Positions 42,721 through 54,490 of a stretch of DNA of 64,000 nucleotides are shown here, piece after piece. A program made the translations under genes and the position numbers. A model generated the notes under the pieces. It searched no databases. It was not told the origin of the DNA and worked only from the letters and a program-made list of their open reading frames with translations. The stretch is from Blastobasis lacticolella (Eukaryota > Arthropoda > Insecta > Lepidoptera > Blastobasidae): the NCBI GenBank assembly GCA_905147135.1, contig LR990046.1, positions 19,498,501 through 19,562,500 of the forward strand, in the 5' to 3' direction. Numbering within the stretch: the stretch's first letter is position 1; each line of letters begins with the position of its first letter.

Positions 42721-44024
42721 ATAAATAATTTCAGTGTCATGATCATAATGATTGTCATCATCATCATGGTCACTAGCTTGTAAAGGCCCGCTGTTAGGCT
42801 TGATAATCTCAAGGTCATCTATGTTAAGAGAATGCTGTAGCCCATTTTCTTAACTACCGAGCTCCTAGTATTTGTTTTAACCACGTCAAATCATGTATTC
42901 AATTCACGTATGTTATCTCGTTCGAATTGATTTGCTAATCTATTTCTTTTTATAATTTATATTCAGGCTATCACAGCTGAGTGTTAAGTGTTATCCAGTG
43001 TATGGCAGAGTATACCTATACATTAAGTACCTATTCACTCTTTCTATCAATTTTAAATAAATCATGCTTAATTCAACGTCCACCAAGGAATGCAGAATCC
43101 ATCATGATCTAATGTAGCAGCATCTCTAACCGGTAAAAATGGAAGCAAATCGCTGAGAAAGCAATCCTCGGGGAGGTTAACGACGCAATGGGCATCTCTC
43201 CGGGTACCTCGTCTACGCAACCACGACCACTCTAACAAGAGTGTCCGACTAAGAAGAAGAGAAATTCAACGTACACATTTCTATCTTCTTCTTCATAAAC
43301 AAATACGAGTATTTCCCGGTAAAAACAGCCTTAACCTACATTTTGTCCCAAACGAATTGCGCGCACTAATTGTGCGTACCCAAGCATTACAATACATCAA
43401 TCAGCCTCGTGTACCTTGCTCCATCGCAACATAAGGACAATACCCCAACTGGACGAGTCCTAAAAAACCCATCTGTGACCCCTTGCTCAATTGCTGCACT
43501 TAGATATACACATTGCCAGCGCAATACAAGCCCCGGGGTTCCATCGTAAATTGCCCGAGCGATCTCTTCTACCCAAAAGGATTTACTTCTGATGGCCGAG
43601 TGAACCCTAATTATATAATTCGTAGTTTCGTTTACTGTCCCCTCAGTTTCTTTTGTACGAATGCCGTCTCTTTCATTTATATTGTTGTCTCTGTTGTCGT
43701 CTGTCGTCCTTTTGGTGTCTCTCTTTCTGGAAACAAGATTACGGCGCTCCATTAACGCTCAGCTATTTATGTTTGTTTTCATTTGATATTTGTCTTTTAG
43801 TACTGGTCTTAGGGTTTTAAATTAAATGGGGCGGTCTTGGTTATTATTTACCAAAATAAACTAGTCAATTTGATTAACGGATTTGTTATTGTTCTTGATC
43901 AATACTTTAGAATTTTTAAAGTTTGCTTAATGTTTTATCAGTTATAAAGTAACTTGGATAGCTTATGATAATAATATCGTATATTGTTGTTAGTATCTTT
44001 AAAAATATGAGGTAAGATTATATT
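42721..44024. other. Non-coding stretch
   Basis: 42745-42890 shows a degraded piece like the one at 3765-3900 (TAAAGGCCCGCTGTTAGGCT). The minus-strand 121-codon frame 43387-43752 has no recognisable domain and is not called. Confidence 0.35.
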
Positions 44025-44253
44025 GGACGACCTGAGTGGTACAGTTGGTTAACATGCCGGTCGTCACGCTGAAGTTCCGGGTTCGATTCCCAGCTGAGCA
44101 GAAATTGAAATGATGCATTTGAATTTCTGTTACGTGTCTGGATGTTGAATGTATTTAAAAAAGTTATTTAACACCCATAACACAAAATTTACTTACTTTG
44201 TGGCTAAATGGCGATGTGAGATTTTGTCAAATCACATTTATTAATTTATTCAT
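44025..44253 (+). mobile_element. SINE-B, near full length
   Basis: GACCTGAGTGGTACAGTTGG (A-box region), GGTTCGATTCC (B box, 44080-44090), CAGAAATTGAAATGATGCAT, GTTACGTGTCTGGATGTTGA, and AACACCCATAACACAAAATT, with the GCTAAATGGCGATGTGAGAT end. Moderately diverged from the 18943 copy. Confidence 0.85.
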
Positions 44254-45845
44254 TGTAAAAAGTGGAAATCTATTCTCTAAGCAAATAACTCAAGCCGTTT
44301 TCTACGATATAGTAATTTCTTCAAAGATAGTAGATGTGTCTAAACGTTGTAGTTGGTAGAAACATGGCTAACATAAATAGTATTATGTAAAGTTTATGCG
44401 TGATCTACAGCTGGCTCAGCACATGTTGAACCTGCTTCGCGGTATATTTTTTCAATTGTACATATCAATCTAGATCAAAAAGGTCCTCTGTCATATCCCC
44501 TTTCCCATATTGGCGTATTGACTGATCCGATTCGAGATTCAATGAATTTTACGTAGGAAAGGGTTCGCGTAAGGGTCGGTACTGGGACCAGCATTAATGC
44601 TATAGTGAATTGGATATTATTCGATTTGCTTTCCATTTGTTTCCAAAATTACAACATGTAGACAACAAAATGTGAAGGTGTAATTTTATTATGAATATGA
44701 ATACTCAATAGTATGCCGATGAAAACACAATTTTTACCGATACATGGATTAGGTATTCATATTGATGCAAGATCACTTGACCGAGCAAAATAAGTTGTTC
44801 AAGATGAAGAATGTTATATTGATTTTGTCGTGTTACGATACTTTCACTTTATAGTAAAATTTGCAAATATTATTTTCATCTAATATATTTATTGCGGTTT
44901 ACGGTTGATACAAGATTTGTAACGTATCGTACATATGCAATTAGGTAAGAGACTTTTCAATATTCTGTCTAAAACCAATACAAACATATACATAAACACT
45001 ATTCGCAATTCAGACCTTTTTTGCGCATAACACTCTGTGAATTTCGGCAATAATCGTATCACCCGATCTAAACGGCTTTTGTAGGAACTACTGTTTTTTT
45101 AAAGGCCTCTGTGGAACACCCAGTACATTCAGCCTCAGTGCCCACTTAGCATATAAATGTTTATCTTTCTCGCTATCCGATGGGTTGTCTGAATAAAGAA
45201 TTATTTGCACTAGAAGAGTCTCTGTGGACCTTCGAGTCAATTTATCACGTTCGAAGTATACCTTTTCTTGTTTCATTTTATACTAAAATGTACATTCGTA
45301 CATTGTTTATGAGGTAGTAGATTTTAAATTCAGAAAGTATCTTCTTTAAAAAGGACCGGCTTAAATGCAGTAGTAGATGTAAGAAATAATGTATATGTGG
45401 GTAAGGAGAGAGAAAATAAATGAGCGTAGCAGATGAAACAATACAACAATACATTTCTAATGATTAATCAACCCCAATGTAAGCTTCTGACCTACTTTGA
45501 AAGAAGGCTCGTGAAAGTTGTAAATTGTAACACAAGAAAGAGTATGAACAGCGATACACCTGATATACTTTTATTTTCGGTGATGCAGGAAAATAAGAAA
45601 AGCGAAACAAATTTTTCTTCACGCAAATCCTGATTTACGAACTTGCGAGGCCCGAATAAGTTCAGAAATTATAACATAAGAAACCTTAGGAACGGCGACA
45701 GACCAAGTACCTTCTTAGTCCATGATTTGGATAGTATTATGTAAGGTCGGATGTCAAGTTTCAGTAGCACAACACCTACGACAGTCTGGCAACTGGTTGT
45801 GGATGAATGATGAAACATCGGAAGGGTTCGAGGAATTTCAAATCA
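44254..45845. other. AT-rich non-coding stretch
   Basis: Nothing recognised. Confidence 0.4.
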
Positions 45846-46053
45846 TTAAAGGCCTTGCCACATACAAAGCTCGGCGCGAGCGCGGCGCGTTATTTGCTAG
45901 GCAACCATCGCGCGGCGCGATGGTTGCCTAGCAAATAACGCGCCGCGCGATGGTTGCCTAGCAACTATCGCGCCGCGCGGTGGTTGCCTAGCAAATATCG
46001 CACCGCGCTCACGCCGCGCTCGCGCCGAGCTTTGTATGTGGCAAGGCCTTTAA
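45846..46053. mobile_element. GC-rich MITE, complete (copy 3), with RFX-like palindromes
   Basis: A 200-bp element (45850-46049) is bracketed by TTAA at 45846-45849 and 46050-46053. Its terminal inverted repeats are perfect over 38 bp (AGGCCTTGCCACATACAAAG, CTCGGCGCGAGCGCGGCG). The centre holds four GGTTGCCTAGCAAA/C units: one inverted at 45893-45906 and three direct at 45922, 45952 and 45982, exactly 30 bp apart, with CGCGCCGCGCG linkers. TTAA target sites are typical of piggyBac-type elements; no transposase is present. Copies 1 and 2 are halves at 13953 and 20206. Confidence 0.85.
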
Positions 46054-46429
46054 TTTACTTACATTAGATAGTTAATGTCATGTTTTTATGAATAACCAAA
46101 ATTTTTATACCTTCTGCTGTCCAGATCTTTTTTCTTTCCGTACAATGAAATAATTCTTACACGACCGAGTTGATCCAAACTAAGAAAAAATATCACTCAT
46201 TTGTGTTGCATACAATTTTGCATGTAGAAAGTTGAACCCCACTCCTTTGCTGCCATATCATTATAATGTTAGCCAAGAAACACGCTAGAATTAGAACCCA
46301 ACTAAAATAATGGCTAAGCTGTTACGTAATAAGAATCACGGTCTTAGCTAGAAGCTACCCAGACGTTTTTATGTACTCTCTGCAACTGAGTTTTCATAGC
46401 GAATACAGAATAATTACTTTTAAATCTTA
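46054..46429. other. AT-rich non-coding stretch
   Basis: Nothing recognised. Confidence 0.4.
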
Positions 46430-46650
46430 CGCCAGTATTCAGAAACTCATAAAAGCTCACAGTGACGGCGAACGCACAGGGTTCCAACTGACAATATTTG
46501 TGTATCGATCGGAATTATGCATCCGTCAAAATTAACAAAACTTACCAATCGTACTTAGCCGTATTAAAGACAGTGAGTTCACTTAGCTAAGATCCGCTGT
46601 CAGAAGTGTCTTACAGTACCTCTACTTTGCTTAGACAATTATTGTCTGCG
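46430..46650. repeat. Repeat family C (possible MITE)
   Basis: GCCAGTATTCAGAAACTCAT, CACAGTGACGGCGAACGCAC, AGGGTTCCAACTGACA and CTTACCAATCGTACTTAGCC are shared with 47465-47528 plus 47700-47765 and, in part, with 37076-37200. Confidence 0.5.
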
Positions 46651-47394
46651 AACACGAATGTAACTCTTATTAAAGATATTAGAAGCTCTTCTTAAAAATC
46701 TTACTCTTTGTGTCTCTGTCCGATGGGTCGCCGCGCCATTGCCCGCGCCGCCACACTCCCGGTCTAACGATGAATAAATTTTCCATTTTCCACTTTCACC
46801 CGGCCCCTTTTCCCCTTAGCCACCCGACTCGGCTGCGCCTTTGCTTTTTGCTTGGCAAAATTTTTAATTTGAAGTTAAATGGACGGTCGAGACAAAAACT
46901 GGATTTGCTGATTAACTGCGGTGTTGTCTCCGGTTTTCTTTAATTCTTCCTTTTGCTGTGTTGTTTGTTCGAAATATAGGATTCTGAGAAAGATACGGAG
47001 GTAGGTTTTAGCTCGTAAATTCGGTCCTAGACCGTACATTGTTGCTAGTATGTAAATTCAGCGGGTGTTCCGAGGATCTAAGTCCCGCCTGAATCGCTTG
47101 AAACCTAAATTCTGTGAACATTTCGACGTAAAAGTATGTTTCAGGCTGATTTTCATTAGCCCTAAAAAATTATACACTTTTAATGTTCTTTATAAGAAAA
47201 GTTTTTAGAAGCGTAGTATAACATAAGGAAGTACATAATATAGTACTAGCGGTCCAATACAGTGGCAGTTGAAATGAACAGCTAACTAAATAATTCTATA
47301 GATGTGATGCAATATTAATGAAATAGACACCCAGTTCCGTACTGTTGCACATCAACTGTTTTATATTTATATTAACAGCCATTAGTAAATGCTA
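46651..47394. other. Single-copy stretch with a GC-richer island
   Basis: 46700-46960 contains GGGTCGCCGCGCCATTGCCC and CACCCGGCCCCTTTTCCCCT, unlike the AT-rich flanks and not matching any repeat here. Regulatory role possible but untested. The frame 46710-46943 is not recognised. Confidence 0.3.
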
Positions 47395-47770
47395 CTGGAG
47401 GAGGTCTACGGAGGTTTTAGATGGTTCTAAGACGTTACTCGCCTTTCACGACACCCGTGATTTATCCCGTATTCAGAAACGTCACTATAAGTAAGGTCTC
47501 ACAGTAAGCGCGAATGCACAGAGTTCCAGCTGATAATAAATAAATAAATAAATAATAAATATTCGTGGACAAATTCACACAGCGCCATCTAGTCCCAAAC
47601 TAAGCAAAGCTTGTACTATGGGTGCTAGATAACTGATATACTACTTAAATACTTTTTTTTTAAATACATACTTATTATATATAGAACACCCAGACCCAGA
47701 CCATAATACATGAGTGACGATCAGCACTGTGCGTTCGTTAAATCATAGATCCGTATTGAACTATGAGAAT
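47395..47770. repeat. Repeat D fragment, then family C split by SINE-B
   Basis: 47396-47460 is a repeat-D piece. Family C begins at 47462 (CCGTATTCAGAAACGTCACT) and resumes at about 47706 (TACATGAGTGACGATCAGCA), with a SINE-B between. Confidence 0.5.
47540..47702 (-). mobile_element. SINE-B, 5'-truncated
   Basis: Complement of the SINE-B 3' body: CGTGGACAAATTCACACAGC, GCCATCTAGTCCCAAAC, AAGCTTGTACTATGGGTGCT and ATAGAACACCCAGACC. The tRNA-like head is absent. Confidence 0.8.
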
Positions 47771-48642
47771 TCCTTTAGCAAACTACTGGCTACTGTTATG
47801 AATCGAGTGTTAGAGTGGTTGTGGTACGTTCTACTTACTCTGCAGAACACTTCATGTCCAAAAACTAGCCTTAGAAAATCTCAGAAATTGCTAGAAAATT
47901 TTCACAAACCCATAGAGATTTCATTTCGCACCAAAAATTCTAAAACCCACCGCTAGCACACAATGGGGGTACTATGTCCAGTGATTTATCCTTGATGCTC
48001 CAAAACCCGTAGCGGCAGCATTGTCTGTCGCCGCAAAGCTTTGCAATTTACATACAAATACCTCTCGCGTCTCTGTGATTTGCATCGCTGTATTCTTCCC
48101 AGCGTGACATGGCGCTGACGTATTTAATATTTCCTTTACGTGTGCAGTTTTGTCCGTGTTCCCCTGGGATGTTTTTGGGTACGAAATTTTTATGTTCTCT
48201 GCTTCAGCTGTCTATTAAAATGAAGCTTTAGCTTTGTAACGTAGCGTGGGCAGAACTCTATTGCGTGGATCAGGATTCGGTAGGTATGTTAGATATTCGT
48301 TCCAGTATTTGAGGCTTGTTGCGTCCTGCAATAAAAACAAGGCCGCCGGTTTATGTTTTTCTAAGTTCTGTAGTTTTACTGAAACTTTGAAGTTTGTTTT
48401 TCGTTATGTGACTAATTGACTATCAGTCAGTCTAGTCTATTTCAAATTATAAAGTTCAATATGTTTCAAAGGCTTGTACAGTATATATTTTTAGCGGCAA
48501 ACAAGCTAGTAGTAGTAACAAGCAAGACTATAAAGACGATGCATCGACATCGGCTTCAATTTGATAGATTGACAAATTATTCTGTGGTTCCCATATAGTT
48601 CCCATATGACAGAGAGAGGAAGAGATAATAAACCGAAAGAGT
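47771..48642. other. Single-copy non-coding stretch
   Basis: No repeat seen. 48000-48190 is less AT-rich and includes TGACGTATTT (CRE-like) and TTTGCATC (octamer-like). Function unknown. Confidence 0.35.
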
Positions 48643-48787
48643 GTTCGCACCATGGACTTACTACCCAAAGGGACTGCGCACTGCTTTGACTAAAGCACAC
48701 AGGAACACAGGACTATCGATGGTGACTCTCGCTCTGCCCGGTTTTAGTCAAAGCAGTCCCTTTGGGTAGTAAGTCCATGGTTCGCAC
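48643..48787. mobile_element. hAT-type MITE with 8-bp target duplication
   Basis: GTTCGCAC stands on both sides (48643-48650 and 48780-48787). The 129-bp element between begins CATGGACTTACTACCCAAAG, then GGACTG, and ends in the exact complement. The inverted repeat continues inward after a 4-nt offset (CTGCTTTGACTAAA). Eight-base duplications and CA...TG ends fit the hAT superfamily. Confidence 0.85.
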
Positions 48788-48834
48788 CTACACTAAAATC
48801 AAAAGTATCAGGGACTAACTCGCATTGTTAGAAT

Positions 48835-48985
48835 GCGGCGATGTATAATCAATGATAAGGCCTCAGTTACTGCAGGCATTGGACGTTTTTTAATACCAGG
48901 GGTACCACTCCTGTTTTGCGAATCTGCAAAAATCTTTTTTTTGAGTAGCCAGAAAATTGACCGCTATCTTACCTGGTGGTAAGTG
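48835..48985 (-). repeat. Diverged LINE 3' end
   Basis: TGCAGGCATTGGACGTTTTT, TAATACCAGGGGTACCACTC and ACCGCTATCTTACCTGGTGG resemble the complement of the family at 4925-5060, much diverged. Confidence 0.45.
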
Positions 48986-49749
48986 ACGATGCGGCCAAAG
49001 TTGGAGTATGCCTGTCTAGAAACAGCCTATTCACTCTAGCCTTTAAAAGCGTTCAGATTATAGCGATCAGGGAACACATTTGCAGACAACGTGTTCCTTC
49101 CTTTCCTTAGCCTAAGCATGAACCACAGCCTTTCTTTTATTATCAATCATCTTTCGTTCATTTTATAAAGAATTATGAGTGGATAAGATAATTTTACGTC
49201 ACAGTCCAACTTTTAAGAGGGAAAAAAAGGTAAGAGGGAAAAGAGTTGTAACGAAATTCCGTGCGCCAAAGGCTATGCAACATTTCGGGAAGAAAAAAAC
49301 TTCAAAGTTAAACGTTACACGGTCTTCAAGTTCCCAACTTGTTTGAAAAATGTGAAATAGCCCCAAAAGTAGAAGTTTTAACGAGTTGTAAATAAAAATT
49401 TTCGTTTCGTTCAACGGACGCTTTGGTGGTTGTGTTCCAAGTGAAGAACTTGTGTAGGTACTCGCTTCTCTCATAGTTTAAAATAATATGACTTGAATGC
49501 GTAATAGTTTAAAACACATCTTAGATAATCACTTCATAATAACGTGGCCATTGACGCAAACATTAATATTAATACACATCATTCTTTAAAATGTTATCGT
49601 GTGTAATTGTAAATATGTGTGTTTATAAAGAAAATAGTCTTTACAAAGCAGCATTTTCTTTAATATATGTCTGTCTGTGTCTATCTTACTTTAAAATCTA
49701 TCTTTAATATTGTGATTAAAACCAGTGTACCTAGCGAAAATGACAATTA
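48986..49749. other. AT-rich non-coding stretch
   Basis: Nothing recognised. Confidence 0.4.
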
Positions 49750-49810
49750 AATTATCATAGCGTTATAGTCCCGGTTGTGCTCTCGCCCTCTCGGCTCAAG
49801 TCCAGCACTA
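49750..49810 (-). mobile_element. SINE-A tail fragment
   Basis: ATAGCGTTATAGTCCCGGTT and GTGCTCTCGCCC are the complement of the SINE-A 3' end. Confidence 0.5.
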
Positions 49811-49940
49811 TATTGTTATAATATTATGGGCTTTTGAATGATAATATACCGTCACAGGGTGCTTGGGCTTCCAATACTATTCGACAAGTCTACCTATCCT
49901 GTTATGGGTTTATGTATAATAAACGTCATTTATTTATTTC

Positions 49941-50130
49941 ATAAGTCTCAGAGTCCCCAGCGGAAGACCTTGGTCAACCTCGCGTCACCGACGGTATTAG
50001 GAGGCACACATAACGAGTGGCAAGCTCATTGCGGTACTAAAGTTCGACTAATCTCAAAGTACGAAACGGTCACTTAATCTAGGAATCTGCAAGCATTGCT
50101 TAATAAACTTAACCTTAGTAATAGGTCTTG
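49941..50130 (+). repeat. Dispersed repeat H, uninterrupted copy
   Basis: CCAGCGGAAGACCTTGGTCA, ACGGTATTAGGAGGCACACA and GAGTGGCAAGCTCATTGCGG run on without a break. The same parts are separated by 330 bp at 57671-58175. Confidence 0.65.
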
Positions 50131-50562
50131 TAAGCACGCTGCCACTAGACCAGTACCGCTTCGCTGGGCTGTTGATGTTAACGTATTAAATAGTTAATTT
50201 CTCTGCCCTAAGTTGATGTATGAGACAATTTTTCTGTACAGAAAACGTTCTCTCACAATTTGCTCCCCACGAACGAATTAAAAAGAAAAATATCTCGCGG
50301 CCAAGATCAATATTGCAATGCAAACGGTGTCTGGAATAAATAAAAATGTTATTCCCCCCGAGGAAACTTCATTTAGAATGCGATGGTGAAATGACGTTGC
50401 AGCAATTGAGTTTACCTAAACTAAACTTAGATCGGTGCTGCAATATTGTGGAGTTATATTTGAAGTTTGCATTTTAAATGACTGCTGTGGGGCTGTTTGC
50501 TTATTTTTATGCAACACATGTTACATTTTCAAATACCCGTTATTGGAGTAGATTTGAAAATA
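50131..50562. other. Single-copy stretch
   Basis: Nothing recognised. Confidence 0.4.
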
Positions 50563-50760
50563 GCGTTTGCTGGCGACTTCGTTCGTGTGGAAATCATTTT
50601 AGACCATTTTAAATGATCTCGCTAAAGTATGAAAGCTAGTACTATGGAAAGGGATGTATCTCCCAATACCCACCTCAGATGTGTACCCAACATGGCCTTG
50701 AATTTAAGAAGGACCCCACACTGTGAAAACTCTATCAAAATCCGTTTCATTTCCTTATTT
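50563..50760 (-). mobile_element. Decayed Helitron
   Basis: CTGGCGACTTCGTTCGTGTG at the left and ATCAAAATCCGTTTCATTTC towards the right are the complement of the family pattern. The CTAG end has decayed. Confidence 0.5.
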
Positions 50761-50919
50761 CTTGTAGTTAAGCTGGTCAGGTGTTCCAGGTTCCAAAATC
50801 CACTATATACTACTATGTTGTATTTGTTCTGTAATTTTCTTCTTATTTTAAGTTATTGTGTATTATTATTTAATAGTGGGACAGTGGCGTGAGCTATATG
50901 TATGCATTGTATGTATATA

Positions 50920-51064
50920 TACGGGGTGTTACATAATATATGTATGAAGCCGTGAACCGGATGGAGAGCTAAATGTATAGAAAAATAATTGTACCTATCA
51001 TTTTAATATGTTTAGCACTCCATCCAGTTCACTGCTTCATACATATATTATGTAACACCCTGTA
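50920..51064. mobile_element. Tc1/mariner-type MITE
   Basis: TA flanks a 141-bp element (50922-51062) with terminal inverted repeats of about 45 bp: CGGGGTGTTACATAATATAT, GTATGAAGC, GTGAACCGGATGGAG against the complement of the right end, with four mismatches. TA duplications and such long arms fit a deleted mariner-like element. Confidence 0.8.
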
Positions 51065-52277
51065 AATGATAGTCGAATGTTAGCAGAGTTTCCGACAGAG
51101 CGCGGGTGAAGGGGACCGCTAGTCCTTCAAATGCGATTAATATTTTTCTTTACCCTCCAATATTTTATTATCAACATGGCCAGTGTATTTACTTTTTCGA
51201 GTACAGGATAGTTCAAGATCACCAATCCAGCTATCGTGTTTTACTTGTACTTCATACATACAACTAAAATAAATAAATACTAGTACAATGCCAACGTAGC
51301 AGACCAAGAACATGAAACAAAATCATCAAGCGGAGTTAACACTACAAATAACGCGGGTGAACTCAAGAATTCTAATTGGCTCAAAGAGTAACATTGTTTT
51401 GAACAGACCCGCGGACTACAACATTTACTTCGTCCTTTCTGTTTATAAGCTGCCACGAGAACAAGCTAGCTTGTTATTTAACGAACTCCCTGTATCGTGC
51501 TTTTGCGGGTTTCAATTGGGGATGTCGCATAATCCATTTAGTACCAACACTATACCGAGTTCAGTTTTATGATAAAGTGCCGATGCACGGACCTAAAAAA
51601 ATACGAACGCCATTTTACAATAAAGAGAAGTGAAGCATTCAAGCAAATTTTTTGACATCAATTCTGACAATCCGCCGCCATTTTGTTTGATTTTGTACCG
51701 CGCTGTCAGGCCAGTGACAGTTTCAATGCACGCACACACATAAATGTTCGGCCATTTTTATGCTTCACTTATGATTTTAGGGAGTATACATACGTACGTG
51801 TTTTTTCAAGTCCATTGTATCGACGTAACTGATGCCAGTACTGATATGGCCTAAATTTTAATTGACAACAAAATCAAATACTACCTAATTGTAATTTTAC
51901 AAAATATTACGTAATATTTTATTAATAGTACAGAAACGGAGGCTGAGGCTTAAGGAGTTTCTTATTTAGGAAACACATTATCCTTTGAAACAGCACAGTG
52001 TAAGGTAGTTTCATATCTGTCGCATAAGAATAACATACCTACAGATTATACAGGAATCATTTGGAAATTGAATTTTAATTAGTATTTTACTGATACCGGT
52101 ACCTATACGGTACGGAAAAAGCACCGCTATATTGCTGATATATCGGCATCCCTAGTACAAACTAGATTCATCCAGATTCCTGCGTTGGATTGGAAATTCG
52201 AGCTCGCCCAAAATTCCCTAGATGTTTGCATATCGAAGTCGAAACAAACAGTTCCTATGGAATGGTGAACAGTTTTG
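51065..52277. other. Non-coding stretch
   Basis: The 86-codon frame 51312-51572 shows no known domain. Nothing else recognised. Confidence 0.4.
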
Positions 52278-52400
52278 GTTCATTCATCAGCTCACAAGGC
52301 TGTGTTATTGTGAACGATAGTATTGAAAGGTTTATTCATTCATTCATTCAGCTCACAAGACTGTGTTAGTGTGAAGGAGACTATTGAATATATTGACCTC
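52278..52400 (+). repeat. 61-bp tandem duplication
   Basis: CAGCTCACAAGGCTGTGTTA at 52288 recurs at 52349 as CAGCTCACAAGACTGTGTTA, with matching flanks. A (CATT)n run precedes the second unit. Confidence 0.75.
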
Positions 52401-52940
52401 GTTTTATTGATAGGTAAGAGTCATAAAAGTTTATTGCGTAGGCTCAAGACCTTTTATTATGACATTACCAGCGATCCGCTCCGGTTTCGAAAGGGTGTCC
52501 TTGGGGTTTCTCTCTATGATAATATGCACGACTTACATACATATAAACTTTCCGAAAAAAATATCTAAATGATATTAGAAACCGTATCAAAATCCGTAGG
52601 AGTTACCGGATATATGTATAGACAAACACGGAGGTGACTTCATTTTATGTAATAATTATATTCCTAGTATTATTATAAATAAATTTGCCGGTTCATTGAA
52701 CGGCTTGCTTGTTAAGCAATTTTTTAATTGAACGAAACGCCATATTCATGAACTTTAAAAGTAACGTCTAATGAACAACATTATCAGTATCCACTTTCTG
52801 TTGTCGTAGTACGTAGAACGCAAATCATATTTTAGAAGCAATCTTTAGGCTAGGTACACTAGAAAAGAACTGCCTCAGTTTTTGTACGTATTGTCAACAT
52901 TTATCTTCACCTTATATCTGCAAAGTTGCAATATATCTAA
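52401..52940. other. AT-rich non-coding stretch
   Basis: Nothing recognised. Confidence 0.4.
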
Positions 52941-53150
52941 CTAGCTTTTTCCGGTGACTTCGTCCAAGTAGAATTTAGTTTTACATTCCGGACCCATTCA
53001 GGAACCACATTTCGGGATAATATATAGTCTGTGTACTATTATGGGTTATATGCTACATTTATGCCAAATTTAATAAAAACCATTTGATAGTTTGTGTGAA
53101 GGACTAATAAACAACCATATATATCTATAAACTTTTTATTAAAAGGATTA
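52941..53150 (-). mobile_element. Decayed Helitron
   Basis: The plus strand shows A then CTAGCTTTTTCCGGTGACTT and CGTCC, the complement of the family 3' end. Further in, GGGATAATATATAGTCTGTG and CAAATTTAATAAAAACCATT match the usual body. Confidence 0.6.
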
Positions 53151-53824
53151 CTGGCATTCATTGATTATCTAAATCATGTTTTAATCATTGCGATCTCCAA
53201 CTCGTTTGCCTAGCTTTAATATTATGCCTAGTATTTTTACCGATAATATTATATCTCTGCGTCAATGCCAAATTGTTTCTTATTCTCGACGAACTCGAAA
53301 TTTTATCATCCTGCTACTACTTCACTATGTTAATCAACAACAATGTTTCACCGCTGTAAATAATAAACAGCGGCTTTGTTACAAAAATTCGTGCTATCAG
53401 GATGTTTATATTTGCCACAATTTCCTGAGTGGATCCATAACATTGACATTGTTCCCCATAGAGGCCGTATCATGTATGGTATCGCGGCTCTTTTACCCAG
53501 TAACACTTATAGGACTAACAATCAATTTCTGGCGCCCATCCAAGTTGGGTATTGGCGCTCCACCAAACACCAGTACAATTATCTCCCCTTTCATGTTACC
53601 CTAGTAATTGTAGCAATGTACGGAAGACGTGGGTACTGTAAAATATTACCCTCAAAATGTTAATGCAGAGGAAATGTGGGTAGTAAATAGCAAGGTCCAA
53701 AATGCAGTCTTTGGTATTCTAATTTGTAAATTTTACGCTCACCGGCCTCGTTCACGCTACGCTGCAGTTTAGGTTTGTACCTGAAATTGCATTTTGATGT
53801 TGAGTTATTAATGAGAATTCAAGC
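53151..53824. other. Unassigned stretch
   Basis: 53179-53225 is a small repeat-D piece. Overlapping frames at 53188-53604 and 53376-53663 share no domain I know; possibly remnants of a retroelement. Confidence 0.35.
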
Positions 53825-54095
53825 TTAGACCGTGTGGTGTCCGGCAGAGTAGAATAGCACCAACCGTTTGCACTCGTGGGTGTCGTACAAGGCGACTAAT
53901 ATTTTCGAGGCAAAAGATCTAGAGTCTCCGTAGGCTGGAAAATGGGCAGCAGCGTTTTTCATTGTTATATTTATAACACTGTGATCTCCAACCCGCCTGC
54001 CAAGCGTGCAGATTATGGAAAAAACCTCCCCTTACGTGGAAAAGGCCCTAAGTCCTGTAGTGGACTGTAATGGGCTGTGACGATGAAGCTTAGAC
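53825..54095 (-). repeat. Dispersed repeat D, minus-strand copy
   Basis: Complement of 32306-32563 over nearly its whole length, from GTGTGGTGTCCGGCAGAGTA to GTCCTGTAGTGGACTGTAAT. Confidence 0.75.
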
Positions 54096-54394
54096 CATCT
54101 AATAAATAAAGACAGAAAACACGGTCACACGCACACATTAATAACTTAAACTATGCTTTATTTCTTATTTGGTCTCATTTTTTTATCAGTTTTTCATTGC
54201 CTCATGATGCCCACATCACTGTCGTCCAGTATATCTGCAATCAAAGGGGAGCGGAAGTTAAAACCTGACCAGGAATAAATTATGAGGTACCGCCATATTG
54301 CGGAATTATTTAGAACTTATTTCTTATACTGGCAAAAGGCGTGTATCTGGATCCCCTGTGGAATACGGGTGTGTGTGATGCAGAGTGCTCTAGT
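54096..54394. other. Non-coding spacer
   Basis: Nothing recognised. Confidence 0.4.
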
Positions 54395-54490
54395 CTTATC
54401 TCAACCAGTGACAGCGTCGCTGTTGTTGACAACCAAGTGACATTTGAAATTGGTGACACTTAGTTCTAGTTTAAGCCGTTTATGTGGGAG
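54395..54490 (+). mobile_element. GAGTGCC-type MITE, copy c (truncated ends)
   Basis: ACCAGTGACAGCGTCGCTGT, TGTTGACAACCAAGTGACAT and TTGGTGACACTTAGTTCTAG correspond to the core of copies a and d. The ends are degraded. Confidence 0.55.

Noticed and set aside
43387..43752. 121-codon minus-strand frame
   Set aside because: Starts with a low-complexity charged stretch and shows no recognisable family; no splice or promoter context.
53188..53663. Two overlapping frames of 138 and 95 codons
   Set aside because: Different registers, no domain, and a repeat-D piece at the start.
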